Shown one piece after another: positions 19,903 to 28,698 of a DNA stretch of 64,000 nt (the stretch's first letter is position 1; every line of letters starts with the position of its first letter). Location: assembly GCF_009380135.2 (NCBI RefSeq), contig NZ_WHUT02000006.1:224621-288620 (forward strand), written 5' to 3'. Under the pieces are notes generated by a model. It ran no database searches and was not told the origin of the DNA. It was given only the letters and a program-made list of their open reading frames with translations. This DNA comes from Fertoeibacter niger (lineage in GTDB: Bacteria > Pseudomonadota > Alphaproteobacteria > Rhodobacterales > Rhodobacteraceae). Both the position numbers and the translations under genes were made by a program.

Positions 19903-21864
19903 ATGGATCAATTCACACTCAACCTGCTTGTGGTCGGCGCGACATTCGCCCTCTACATCGGGATCGCGATCTGGGCCCGCGCGGGCACGACTGCGGAATT
20001 CTATGCGGCGGGACAGGGCGTTCACCCGGTTCTGAACGGGATGGCCACGGGCGCCGACTGGATGTCGGCGGCCTCGTTCATTTCGATGGCAGGCATCATC
20101 GCGCTGGCCCCGGCCGGCGGGTATGAACAGTCGGCCTATCTGATGGGCTGGACCGGCGGCTATGTGCTGCTGGCGCTGCTGCTGGCCCCCTATCTGCGCA
20201 AGTTCGGCAAGTTCACTGTGCCGGAGTTCATCGGTGACCGCTTCTATTCCAAAGGCGCGCGTCTGGTGGCCGTTGTCTGCCTGATCGTCATCTCGGTCAC
20301 ATACGTTATCGGCCAGATGCGCGGCGTGGGCGTGACCTTCTCGCGCTTCCTCGAAGTGACGACGGATACCGGGCTGTATATCGGCGCGGCCATCGTGTTC
20401 GCCTATGCGGTTCTGGGCGGCATGAAGGGCATCACCTACACCCAGGTGGCGCAGTATGTCGTGCTGATCATCGCCTACACCATTCCGGCGATCTTCATCT
20501 CGCTGCAACTGACGGGTTCGTTCCTGCCGCAGCTTGGCCTGATCGGCAGCTATACCCCGGATGGCGTCGATTCCGGCGTGGCGATGCTGGCCAAGCTGGA
20601 CCAGGTTGTGACCGAACTCGGCTTCAAGGCCTATACGTCTGAATCAGCCAACATGCTGAACATGGTTCTGTTCACCATGTCCCTGATGATCGGCACCGCG
20701 GGTCTGCCGCATGTCATCATCCGCTTCTTCACCGTGCCGAAAGTGGCTGACGCGCGTTCGTCGGCAGGCTGGGCGCTGGTGTTCATCGCGCTGCTTTACA
20801 CCGTTGCCCCGGCTGTGGGTTCGATGGCGCGTCTGAACCTGACGACGACGATGTGGCCCGCTTCGGCCACCGGCAGCGCCTTTGACGGCCCCGCCATCAC
20901 CCGTGCCGACATCGACAGCAACCCGGAACTCAGCTGGATCCGCACTTGGGAAAAGACCGGCCTGCTGGCCATGTCCGACCTGAACGGCGACGGCCAGATC
21001 CAGTATTTCGCCGAACCGGCGGCAACTGCCGCCGCCAACCGTGAACTGGCTGCTGCGAAAACTGCACTGGCTGGCGCTGCGGCGGGTTCCGACCTTACCG
21101 CGCTTGAAGCTGCCGTGGCCGATGCGACCGCCAAGCGGGATGCCGCGCTGGCTACCGACACCATCGGCGGCCAGACCCTGGCCGAACGTGGCTGGGTCGG
21201 CAACGAAGTGACCCGGATCGACAACGACATGATGGTTCTGGCGAACCCTGAAATCGCGGCCCTTCCGGGCTGGGTCGTCGCACTGGTTGCTGCGGGCGCA
21301 CTTGCCGCCGCCCTGTCCACCGCTGCGGGCCTGCTCTTGGCCATTTCCTCGGCCATCAGCCACGACCTGATCAAGGGGATGATCAACCCCGGCATCACCG
21401 AAAAGGGCGAGCTTCTGGCGGCACGTATCGCGATGGGCTTTGCCATCGTGGTGGCGACCTACCTTGGCCTCAACCCTCCGGGCTTTGCGGCGCAGGTTGT
21501 GGCGCTGGCCTTCGGTCTTGCGGCGGCGACGATCTTCCCTGTGCTGATGATGGGCATCTTCTCCAAGCGCATCAACAAGGAAGGCGCGATTGCCGGGATG
21601 CTGGTGGGCCTCGTGTTCACCTCGGTCTACATCTTCATCTACAAGGGCTGGTTCTTCGTCCCCGGCACCAACATGCTGCCCGACACGGCTGCCAACTATG
21701 TCTTCGGCATCTCGCCGCTGTCGATCGGTACTGTCGGCGCCATCGTGAACTTCGTGACGGCCTATGTCGTCTCGTCGGTCACGGCGGCACCGCCGCAGGC
21801 TGTGCAGGATCTGGTCGAGTCCATCCGCGTGCCGCGCGGTGCGGGCAAAGCCCAGGCCCACTGA
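19903..21864 (+). CDS. Sodium:solute symporter, VC_2705/ActP-like (probable acetate uptake)
   Basis: 653 residues of the SSS family with about 13 membrane segments. It opens with FTLNLLVVGATFALYIGIAIW, and GADWMSAASFISMAG is a typical substrate/sodium region. A soluble insertion at about residues 325-450 includes an Ala-rich probable coiled coil (ANRELAAAKTALAGAAAG). Pairing with acs and DUF4212 suggests acetate or another short-chain monocarboxylate as substrate. GGAG lies 11 bases upstream of the ATG. Confidence 0.88.
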   Translation: MDQFTLNLLVVGATFALYIGIAIWARAGTTAEFYAAGQGVHPVLNGMATGADWMSAASFISMAGIIALAPAGGYEQSAYLMGWTGGYVLLALLLAPYLRKFGKFTVPEFIGDRFYSKGARLVAVVCLIVISVTYVIGQMRGVGVTFSRFLEVTTDTGLYIGAAIVFAYAVLGGMKGITYTQVAQYVVLIIAYTIPAIFISLQLTGSFLPQLGLIGSYTPDGVDSGVAMLAKLDQVVTELGFKAYTSESANMLNMVLFTMSLMIGTAGLPHVIIRFFTVPKVADARSSAGWALVFIALLYTVAPAVGSMARLNLTTTMWPASATGSAFDGPAITRADIDSNPELSWIRTWEKTGLLAMSDLNGDGQIQYFAEPAATAAANRELAAAKTALAGAAAGSDLTALEAAVADATAKRDAALATDTIGGQTLAERGWVGNEVTRIDNDMMVLANPEIAALPGWVVALVAAGALAAALSTAAGLLLAISSAISHDLIKGMINPGITEKGELLAARIAMGFAIVVATYLGLNPPGFAAQVVALAFGLAAATIFPVLMMGIFSKRINKEGAIAGMLVGLVFTSVYIFIYKGWFFVPGTNMLPDTAANYVFGISPLSIGTVGAIVNFVTAYVVSSVTAAPPQAVQDLVESIRVPRGAGKAQAH

Positions 21865-21877
21865 CACCAAAACCATT

Positions 21878-21905
21878 GCGCGCGCCCTGCCACCGGGGCG
21901 CGCGC
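21878..21905 (+). terminator. Strong hairpin after the symporter gene
   Basis: A perfect 10-bp stem of alternating G/C (21878-21887 with 21896-21905, loop TGCCACCG) followed by a C run and TTT. It may end or attenuate the acs-symporter transcript before the next two genes. Confidence 0.5.
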
Positions 21906-21958
21906 ACCCCCTTTCAAGGAAACACCATGACGCCCTTCCATACCACCGGGGTTCCGCA

Positions 21959-22480
21959 ATGCTGATGGACCTTCTCGCCACGATCTGCGCGGGTGCCGGG
22001 CTGGCGGGCATCGTGTTGGCGCTGCGCTATTTCAGCCGCAACCGCCTGCCGAAATGGACATTGCCCGCCGCGATCGGCGCCGGCATGCTGATCTTTTCGG
22101 TCTGGAACGAATACAGCTGGTATCCCCGTGTCAGCGGCGCATTGCCCGACGAGGTCATCATCGTCTCCAGCCCGCAGGACCGGGTGTTCTACCGTCCCTG
22201 GACCTATCTTTTCCCCGTCTCGTCGCGCTTCATGGCGCTGGACCGCACGGCCATGCTGACCTCGGCCGAAAACGCGGGTTTCCGCCGCGCCGATGCGCTG
22301 ATCGTGCAACGCTGGGCCGGGGCGCAGCGCGTGCCGCTGGCGTTTGACTGCGCGGGCCACCGCCGCGCCGATCTGGTTGGCGATGCCAGTCTCGCGCCCG
22401 ATGGCGCGTTGCAAGGTGCAGCCTGGCAGGCCGTTGGCACCGATGATGCCCTGCAACAGGCCGCTTGCCGGGAGGGGTGA
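21959..22480 (+). CDS. Membrane-anchored protein of unknown function
   Basis: 173 residues. Two N-terminal hydrophobic helices (LLATICAGAGLAGIVLALRYF and WTLPAAIGAGMLIFSVW) are followed by a soluble part with a WNEYSWYPRVSGALPDEV motif and two Cys. I do not recognise a family. The start is ATG 21959 or ATG 21965. A better ribosome site (AAGGA) instead precedes a 12-codon frame at 21927 that ends across this start, so translation may be coupled. It lies between the symporter and a receiver gene. Confidence 0.7.
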   Translation: MLMDLLATICAGAGLAGIVLALRYFSRNRLPKWTLPAAIGAGMLIFSVWNEYSWYPRVSGALPDEVIIVSSPQDRVFYRPWTYLFPVSSRFMALDRTAMLTSAENAGFRRADALIVQRWAGAQRVPLAFDCAGHRRADLVGDASLAPDGALQGAAWQAVGTDDALQQAACREG

Positions 22481-22481
22481 C

Positions 22482-22856
22482 ATGCCGCCGCTGCACAGCG
22501 TTCTGGTGGTCGAGGATGAGGACAACATCGCCACCGCGCTGGAATACCTCGTCACCCGCGAAGGTTACGCCCATGACCGCGTGTCCAGCGGGGCCGATGC
22601 GCTGACGCGAATCCGCGCCACAAGGCCCGATCTGGTGCTGCTGGATGTGATGCTGCCCGAGGTGTCGGGCTATGACATCTGCGACGGCGTGCGCCGCGAT
22701 CCGGCGCTGGCTGCGGTGAAAATCCTGATGATGACGGCACGGGGATCGGCCAGCGAACGCCGCCGGGGGCTTGCGCTGGGGGCCGATGGCTTCATCACCA
22801 AGCCGTTTGAATTGAACGCCCTGCGCGCCGAGGTGCGGCGGCTGCTGGGGCCTTGA
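22482..22856 (+). CDS. Single-domain response regulator
   Basis: 124 residues, a lone CheY-type receiver. The acidic pocket (VVEDEDN), phospho-acceptor Asp (LVLLDVMLPEVSG), Thr (MMTARG) and Lys (TKPFE) are all kept, so it should be phosphorylated. There is no output domain, so it acts by protein contact. GGAGGGG precedes the ATG and the upstream stop is one base away, so it is cotranscribed with the membrane protein. No kinase is in view. Confidence 0.9.
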   Translation: MPPLHSVLVVEDEDNIATALEYLVTREGYAHDRVSSGADALTRIRATRPDLVLLDVMLPEVSGYDICDGVRRDPALAAVKILMMTARGSASERRRGLALGADGFITKPFELNALRAEVRRLLGP

Positions 22857-22867
22857 CCCCACTCCTT

Positions 22868-22915
22868 CCATTTTCTGTCTCTAAATATCCCGGGGGTGCG
22901 GGGGCTGGCCCCCGC
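22868..22915. repeat. Dispersed intergenic element with G/C hairpin
   Basis: It contains the inverse of the 20-base core ATATTTAGAGACAGAAAATG, then a G run and a 7-bp hairpin (22898-22904 with 22909-22915, loop CTGG). It separates the convergent receiver and truA genes and also supplies the truA stop codon and last codons. The same core recurs at 38620, 48658 and, with one change, 31897. Confidence 0.75.
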
Positions 22916-23693
22916 TTCCTTCGGTTGCCGCAAACGGATCATCCGCATAGCCCACCCCCGCCAGATACAGCCCCTGCGGCGGGCAGACCGGGCCGCAGGC
23001 GCTGCGCTCGCGGGCGGCCAGCGCCGCGCGCACCCGGTCGGGCTTCCATGCCCCCGCGCCCACCCGCTCCAGCGTGCCCACAATGGACCGCACCTGATTG
23101 TGCAGGAAACTGCGCGCGCGCAGGCTGAACTGTATTTCCGGCCCGCCCATCCCTTCGACACGGCGGATGGAAATCTCGTCCAGCGTCTTCACCGGCGAGG
23201 CCGCCTGACACAAGGCCGCGCGGAAGGTGGTGAAATCATGCCGACCCACCAGAAAGGCCGCCCCCGCCTGCATCGCCGCCAGATCCAGATCATGCCCCAC
23301 CTGCCAGACCAGTCCCCGGTCATGCGTCGCCGGGGCGCGGCGCATCGCAAGGCGGAACAGATAGCGCCGTTCCACCGCCGAAAACCGCGCGTGGAAATCA
23401 TCGGCCACCCGCGCCACCGCCACCACCGCCACCGGCAGGGGCCGCAGATGCGCATTGATCGCCCCCGCCAGCCGGAACACATCCCATTCGCGCTGCATAT
23501 CGCAATGCGCCACCTGCCCTGTGGCATGCACGCCCGCATCGGTGCGCCCCGCCGCCGCGATCGTCTGCGCCGCGCCAAGCCGGGCCAGGGCTGCCTCGAT
23601 GGCCGCCTGCACCGAGGGCTGGCCATCGCGCTGGCGTTGCCAGCCGCAGAACGGTCCGCCGTCATACTCGATTTTCAGCGCATATCTGGGCAT
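22881..23693 (-). CDS. truA: tRNA pseudouridine(38-40) synthase
   Basis: 270 residues. It converts uridines 38-40 in the anticodon stem-loop to pseudouridine. The catalytic Asp lies in [15 protein letters not shown], and [17 protein letters not shown] is the conserved C-terminal motif. Start [12 protein letters not shown] at 23693. The last ten or so codons ([10 protein letters not shown] and stop) are made from the dispersed intergenic repeat, which suggests that the repeat has replaced the original gene end. Confidence 0.95.
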   Translation of the reverse strand: MPRYALKIEYDGGPFCGWQRQRDGQPSVQAAIEAALARLGAAQTIAAAGRTDAGVHATGQVAHCDMQREWDVFRLAGAINAHLRPLPVAVVAVARVADDFHARFSAVERRYLFRLAMRRAPATHDRGLVWQVGHDLDLAAMQAGAAFLVGRHDFTTFRAALCQAASPVKTLDEISIRRVEGMGGPEIQFSLRARSFLHNQVRSIVGTLERVGAGAWKPDRVRAALAARERSACGPVCPPQGLYLAGVGYADDPFAATEGSGGQPPHPRDI

Positions 23694-23798
23694 GGCCCCG
23701 GTTAGCACCGCGCGCGCCCCGCGCCAAGCCCGCCGTTTCCCCCTACACAGCCCGCCCCCGGGTGCCTATCTTGACCGGACAACAGGCAGGGGCAGGCA

Positions 23799-25214
23799 TT
23801 GGTCATCAGCACAATTACCGACGGCATCACGCGCGGCGTGGAAAGTGCTGTCGCCTCGGTCAATGAAACCCTGTTCGAGCCGGTGATCCGGATGGGCGTC
23901 ACCGGGCTCAGCCGAGCGGGGAAGACGGTGTTCATCACCGGGCTGGTGGCCAATCTGCTGGACCGTGGCCGCATGCCGCAGCTTCGGGCCGAGGCGGATG
24001 GAAGGATCGAGGCGGTGTTTCTGCAACCGCAGCCCGATGACACCCTGCCGCGCTTTGATTATGAAACCCATCTGGCCGCGCTGACCGGCGACGACCCGCG
24101 CTGGCCGGCCTCCACCCGGTCAATCTCTGAACTGCGGCTGTCGTTCCGGGTGCGGCCTGCGGGGTTCTTTGCCGGGCTTTCCGGCCCGCGCACCGTGCAT
24201 CTGGACATCATCGACTATCCCGGCGAATGGCTGCTGGATCTGGCGTTGCTGGAGAAATCCTATACCCAATGGTCCGAGGATACGCTGACCCGGCTGCAAA
24301 AGCGCAGCGTGGCGCAGGATTACATGGCCACCGCCCGGGCCGAGGATGCGTCGCTGCCGCTGGACGAAGGCCGCGCGCAGGCGCTGGCCGCACGGTTCAC
24401 CGGCTATCTGACCGCCGCACGGCACGCGGGCTGGTCAGATTGCACGCCGGGGCGGTTCCTGCTGCCGGGCGATCTGGCGGGCTCGCCCGTGCTGACCTTT
24501 GCCCCCCTGCCCAAACCCGCCAGCATCCCCCGCAACAGCCTGTGGCGTGAGATGGAGCGGCGGTATGAGGCCTATAAATCCCGCGTGGTGAAACCGTTTT
24601 TCCGCGATCATTTCGCCCGGATCGACCGGCAGGTGGTGCTGGTCGATGCCTTGGGCGCGATCCACGCCGGGCCGCAGGCGCTGGAGGATCTGCGCCGCAC
24701 CATGGCCGACATATTGAAAACCTTCCGCCCGGGGCGCAACAATTTCCTGACCGAACTGCTGCTGGGGCACCGGGTGGAGCGCATCCTGTTTGCCGCCACC
24801 ATGGCCGACCATCTGCACCACAGCCAGCATCCCCGCCTGACCGCGATCATGCAGGCCATGCTGCGCGAGGCGCGTGACCGGGCGGCCTTTGCGGGTGCCC
24901 TGACCACCGCCATGTCGCTGTCATCGGTGCGGGCCACGGTCGAGGAAACCGTGCAGCGCGGGGGTGAAACGGTCGAGGCGGTGCGCGGGCGGCTGCTGGC
25001 GACCGGCAAACAGGCGGCGATGTATCCGGGTGAATTGCCCGCCGACCCGGCCCGCCTGCTGTCGCCCGCGCGCGAAGGCGCAGACCGCTGGCTGGCCGAG
25101 GAATTTGCCCTGATGCAATTCGCCCCCGCCCGCATCAGCCTGAAACCCGGCGAAGGCCCGCCGCATATCAGGCTGGACCGCGCCGCAGAATTCCTGATCG
25201 GAGACCGGCTGTGA
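23799..25214 (+). CDS. YcjX family GTPase-like protein (DUF463)
   Basis: 471 residues. P-loop GLSRAGKTVF near residue 35 and a G3-like DIIDYPGEW; the family has a GTPase-type fold. In enterobacteria ycjX-ycjF belongs to a stress regulon (phage-shock/heat-shock linked) with unclear function. The start is a TTG (VISTITDG follows) with AGGGG about 8 bases upstream; the family N-terminus aligns here, so the later ATG is not the start. It overlaps the next gene by 4 bp. Confidence 0.87.
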   Translation: MVISTITDGITRGVESAVASVNETLFEPVIRMGVTGLSRAGKTVFITGLVANLLDRGRMPQLRAEADGRIEAVFLQPQPDDTLPRFDYETHLAALTGDDPRWPASTRSISELRLSFRVRPAGFFAGLSGPRTVHLDIIDYPGEWLLDLALLEKSYTQWSEDTLTRLQKRSVAQDYMATARAEDASLPLDEGRAQALAARFTGYLTAARHAGWSDCTPGRFLLPGDLAGSPVLTFAPLPKPASIPRNSLWREMERRYEAYKSRVVKPFFRDHFARIDRQVVLVDALGAIHAGPQALEDLRRTMADILKTFRPGRNNFLTELLLGHRVERILFAATMADHLHHSQHPRLTAIMQAMLREARDRAAFAGALTTAMSLSSVRATVEETVQRGGETVEAVRGRLLATGKQAAMYPGELPADPARLLSPAREGADRWLAEEFALMQFAPARISLKPGEGPPHIRLDRAAEFLIGDRL

Positions 25215-26236
25215 CCGATGACAAAAACCCATCCGACGACCGGCCCCAGAAAAAACCCCTGCTGCTGGATTGGGAGGGTGAGTCCGACCCCGGCCTTGCC
25301 CTCCCGGTGCCCGAGGCGCTGACCCCCGAAGTCGAGGCGATGCAGATGGCGGCCAGAATCAGCACCCCGCGCGGGTCGTCGCTGGGGCGCTTTGCGCTTT
25401 GGGCATTCGGCGCGATGCTCAGTTTCGTGCTGTCAGTCGCCGCCTATGATTTCGTGGCGGGCCTGCTGGAGCGCAATACCATCCTTGGCACGATTGCCTT
25501 CGTGCTGATCGGGCTTGCGGCGCTGGCGGCGCTGATGCTGGCAGGGCGCGAATGGCTGGCCTATCTGCGGCTGGTGCGGCTGGACAGTTTGCGCGAACGG
25601 GCGGTTGAGGCGCGGCTGTCGGCTGACCTGAAGGGTGCGCGGGCGGTGGTGGGCAGTCTGGAGACGCTTTATGCCAACCGCGCCGATCTGCGCTGGGGTC
25701 AGGCCAGGCTGAAGGAACGGCAGGCCGAGGTGTTCGATGCCGATGGCTTGCTGGCCATGGCGGAAACCGAACTGCTGACCCCTCTGGATCAGGCGGCGCG
25801 GCGCGAGATTGAAAGTGCAGCCCGGCAGGTGGCGCTGGTGACGGCGGTGGTGCCCTTGGCCTTTGCCGATGTGGCGGCGGCGCTGTTTGCCAATTTGCGC
25901 ATGGTGCGGCGCATTGCCGAGATCTACGGCGGGCGCGCGGGCAATTTCGGCAGCTGGCGGCTGTTGCGCCGGGTGTTCGGCTATCTGATCGCCACCGGTG
26001 CGATGGCGATCGGTGACGATCTGATCGGGTCGGTCGCGGGCGGCGGGCTGCTGACCAAAGTGTCGCGCCGGTTTGGCGAGGGTGTCATCAACGGCGCGCT
26101 GACCGCCCGCGTCGGCGTGGCCGCGATGGAGTTGTGCCGCCCGTTGCCTTTTGTCGCCGCCCCCCGGCCCAAGGTGCAGAACCTCGTCAGCCGCGCGCTG
26201 GCCGGTTTGATCCCCACGGGTGGCGCAAAGGAATAA
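25211..26236 (+). CDS. YcjF-like membrane protein (TIGR01620, DUF697)
   Basis: 341 residues, GTG start overlapping the ycjX stop. A hydrophilic N-terminus is followed by two membrane segments (FALWAFGAMLSFVLSVAAY and ILGTIAFVLIGLAALAALMLA), then a helical domain and a C-terminal DUF697 region (ALVTAVVPLAFADVAAALFANLRMV). It is the usual partner of YcjX, probably forming an inner-membrane stress complex. Confidence 0.85.
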   Translation: MTDDKNPSDDRPQKKPLLLDWEGESDPGLALPVPEALTPEVEAMQMAARISTPRGSSLGRFALWAFGAMLSFVLSVAAYDFVAGLLERNTILGTIAFVLIGLAALAALMLAGREWLAYLRLVRLDSLRERAVEARLSADLKGARAVVGSLETLYANRADLRWGQARLKERQAEVFDADGLLAMAETELLTPLDQAARREIESAARQVALVTAVVPLAFADVAAALFANLRMVRRIAEIYGGRAGNFGSWRLLRRVFGYLIATGAMAIGDDLIGSVAGGGLLTKVSRRFGEGVINGALTARVGVAAMELCRPLPFVAAPRPKVQNLVSRALAGLIPTGGAKE

Positions 26237-26240
26237 CGCC

Positions 26241-27248
26241 TCAGAACAGCGCGATCACCTGCCCGCCGCCCAGCACCAGCAGGGCCAGAAACACCGTTTC
26301 CACCACCAGCAGCGAAATGGCCGGGCCGCCGACCTTCAGCAATCCGGGGATCGAGGTTTTCATGCCCACGGCGGCGATGGCCGTCAGCAGCGCCCAGCGG
26401 CTGACGCCATTGGCAAACTCGATCACCGGGGCGGGGATCAGCCCCAAGGAATTCAGCGCGGCCAGCGCCAGAAAGGCCAGCACGAAACCCGGCACCAGGG
26501 GCGGGCGCGGGCCCGTGCCCGCCCCCTGCGCCCGGATCAGCAGGGCGGCAATCAGCACCACCGGGGCAAGCGCCGTCACGCGGATCAGCTTGACCAGCGT
26601 GGCAAACTCGCCCGTTTCCTCCGACACTGAAAAGCCCGCGCCCACCACCTGCGCCACATCGTGAATCGTGCCGCCAAAGAATATGCCGGTGGCCTGCGCA
26701 TCCAGCCCCAGCCGCCCGGCCAGAATGGGGTAGACGATCATCGCCATGGTTGACAACACCGTCACGCCCACCACGGTGAACACCAGATCGCGTTCCGATT
26801 TGTCATGCCTGGGCAGCACGGCGGCGATGGCCATGGCGGCGGATGCCCCGCAGATCGCCACCGCCCCGCCGGTCAGAAACCCGAAGGCGCGGCTTTGGCC
26901 AAAGCCGCGGGCGGCCAGCAAGCCAAAGCAAATGGTGGCGACCAACGCACCCAGCACCAGCGCCAGCGTTTCGGCCCCCAGCCCCAGAAACATCTCAAGG
27001 CTGATGCGCACGCCCAACAGGCCCACGCCCAGCCGCAAGACCCCCTTGGCGGCAAATTCGATGCCCACCACGGTCTTGCCCTCTTCCGACAGGAAATGCA
27101 GCGCGATCCCCAGCAGGATCGCCATCAGCATGGCGGGTGCGCCGTAGTGTTCCGACAGGAACTGCGCGGTCACGGCGACCAGTGCGGCCACGGCAAGGCC
27201 TGGCAGGCGGGCCTGCCAAAAGGGTTTCGTCAGAACGGGCACGGCCAT
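26241..27248 (-). CDS. Putative sulfate/sulfite exporter family permease (YeiH-like)
   Basis: 335 residues, about ten membrane helices, UPF0324/YeiH family (annotated as putative sulfate exporter). The conserved segments LTGGAVAICGASAAMAIAAV and FFGGTIHDVAQVVGAG are present. It is the last gene of the minus-strand operon with flavin reductase, aldo/keto reductase and monooxygenase, 20 bp after the reductase. In that setting export of sulfite released by desulfonation is the likely role, but this is inference. Confidence 0.82.
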   Translation of the reverse strand: MAVPVLTKPFWQARLPGLAVAALVAVTAQFLSEHYGAPAMLMAILLGIALHFLSEEGKTVVGIEFAAKGVLRLGVGLLGVRISLEMFLGLGAETLALVLGALVATICFGLLAARGFGQSRAFGFLTGGAVAICGASAAMAIAAVLPRHDKSERDLVFTVVGVTVLSTMAMIVYPILAGRLGLDAQATGIFFGGTIHDVAQVVGAGFSVSEETGEFATLVKLIRVTALAPVVLIAALLIRAQGAGTGPRPPLVPGFVLAFLALAALNSLGLIPAPVIEFANGVSRWALLTAIAAVGMKTSIPGLLKVGGPAISLLVVETVFLALLVLGGGQVIALF

Positions 27249-27268
27249 GGGCACACCTGAAAGGGGGG

Positions 27269-27769
27269 TCACAGCCCCGCGCTGAACCGCCCGAAAGCGC
27301 CCCTGCTGAACAGCAAAGGCTCGCCGTCGCGCATCGTGACCTGCGTGACCAGCCCCACCACGATGCGGTGATCGCCGCCTTCGTGGGTGGCATGGGTTTC
27401 GCATTCGAACCGTGCCAGCGACCCCGCCAGCAGCGGCACGCCCGCTGGGTTGAACGTGACCTCCAGCCCGTCAAACCCCGGCCCGCCACGCGAGAACCGG
27501 CCGCAAAGATCAGCCAGTTCCAGCGGCAGCACATGCACGGCGAAATGGCTGGCTTCGGCAAAATGCACGAAGCGGCTGGATGACCGCGCAGGCGACCACA
27601 GCACCAGCGGCGGGTCCAGCGACACGCTGGCAAAGCTGTTCGCCGTGATGCCCATCGGCCCATCGGATGACGCGATGGTCACCACCGTGACGCCGGTGGC
27701 AAAGGCGCCCAGAGCGTTGCGGAACGCGCGGGCATTGGCGGCGTCGGGGGCAAAGCTGGCCTCGGTCAT
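27269..27769 (-). CDS. smoA: Flavin reductase (FMN reductase partner of the monooxygenase)
   Basis: 166 residues with the flavin reductase-like split barrel: FRNALGAFATGVTVVTIASSDGPMGITANSFASVSLDPPLVLW is the typical FMN-binding front half, and GDHRIVVGLV the back strand. It supplies reduced FMN for the two-component monooxygenase two genes upstream. AGGAG 8 bases before ATG 27769 sets the start. The symbol is given by analogy with Agrobacterium Smo clusters and should be read as probable. Confidence 0.8.
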   Translation of the reverse strand: MTEASFAPDAANARAFRNALGAFATGVTVVTIASSDGPMGITANSFASVSLDPPLVLWSPARSSSRFVHFAEASHFAVHVLPLELADLCGRFSRGGPGFDGLEVTFNPAGVPLLAGSLARFECETHATHEGGDHRIVVGLVTQVTMRDGEPLLFSRGAFGRFSAGL

Positions 27770-27801
27770 GCGCATCTCTCCTGTCGGCTGGCCGTCCGGC
27801 A

Positions 27802-28698
27802 TCACGCGACCTCGTGTTCCATGGCGTCGGTGTAAAGTTCGAACCATGTCTCGCGGTCAAGCGCGATGCGGCAGGCATCCGACAGGTGGGCGATGCGATC
27901 AAGGCTGTTGGTGCCCATCACCGGAATGATCCGCGCAGGGTGGCGCAGCAGCCACGCCACCGCCACGGCTGACCAATCGGTGCCATGCTCGGCCCCGATG
28001 GCGGCCATGCGGCGGCGCAAAGGTTCGGGAGCCTCGGCCAGCAGACGGCCACCGGCCAAGGGCGACCAGGCCATTGGCGGAATGCGGCGTTCCTGCAAAT
28101 AGGCCAGATCGCCGTTGGTCATTGCGTCATGCGCCAGAAGGCTGATCTCGATCTGGTTCGTGACCAGCGGGGCGGTCATCCTGCTTTGCAGCAGGCTGAC
28201 ATCGGCGGGGCGAAAGTTTGACACGCCCACGGCCCGCACCTTGCCGGATGCCACCAGCGCATCCAGCGCCGCACCTGTCTCATCGGCGTCCATCAGCGGG
28301 TCAGGGCGGTGGATCAGCAACACATCCAGCCGGTCGGTGGCCATGTCGCGCAAGCTTGCCTCGACCGAGGCCGCGAGATGCGCGCCCGACGTGTCATAGT
28401 ATTTCACCCGCTTGTCGGCATAGCGGCCCGCCGGGGCCACGATGTCGCATTTGGTGATGATCTCCATCCGGTCGCGCAGGGCCGCGTTGCCCTTCAGCGC
28501 GCCGCCCAGAATCGACTCGGCGGTATAGCCGCCGTAAATGTCGGCCTGATCGAAACTGGTGATGCCCTGATCCAGACAGGATTCGATCTTGGCCTGCACA
28601 TGCGCGGGCGAGGTGTTTTCGTCATCGCCCAGCCGCCACATGCCATAGACCAGCCGCGACAGGCTGACCGGCCCCAGTTCCACACGTTCCATCGCCAT
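27802..28698 (-). CDS. smoB: Aldo/keto reductase, probable 6-oxo-glucose reductase
   Basis: 298 residues. The AKR tetrad is visible: Asp50 and Tyr55 (FDQADIY), Lys83 (ITKCDI) and His130 (LLIHRPDP). It is a YdhF-like reductase. In the oxidative sulfoquinovose pathway this partner reduces 6-oxo-glucose, made by the monooxygenase, to glucose with NAD(P)H. The ATG overlaps the monooxygenase stop (TGATG-type), so the two are translationally coupled. The substrate is inferred from context and remembered similarity to SmoB. Confidence 0.8.
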   Translation of the reverse strand: MAMERVELGPVSLSRLVYGMWRLGDDENTSPAHVQAKIESCLDQGITSFDQADIYGGYTAESILGGALKGNAALRDRMEIITKCDIVAPAGRYADKRVKYYDTSGAHLAASVEASLRDMATDRLDVLLIHRPDPLMDADETGAALDALVASGKVRAVGVSNFRPADVSLLQSRMTAPLVTNQIEISLLAHDAMTNGDLAYLQERRIPPMAWSPLAGGRLLAEAPEPLRRRMAAIGAEHGTDWSAVAVAWLLRHPARIIPVMGTNSLDRIAHLSDACRIALDRETWFELYTDAMEHEVA

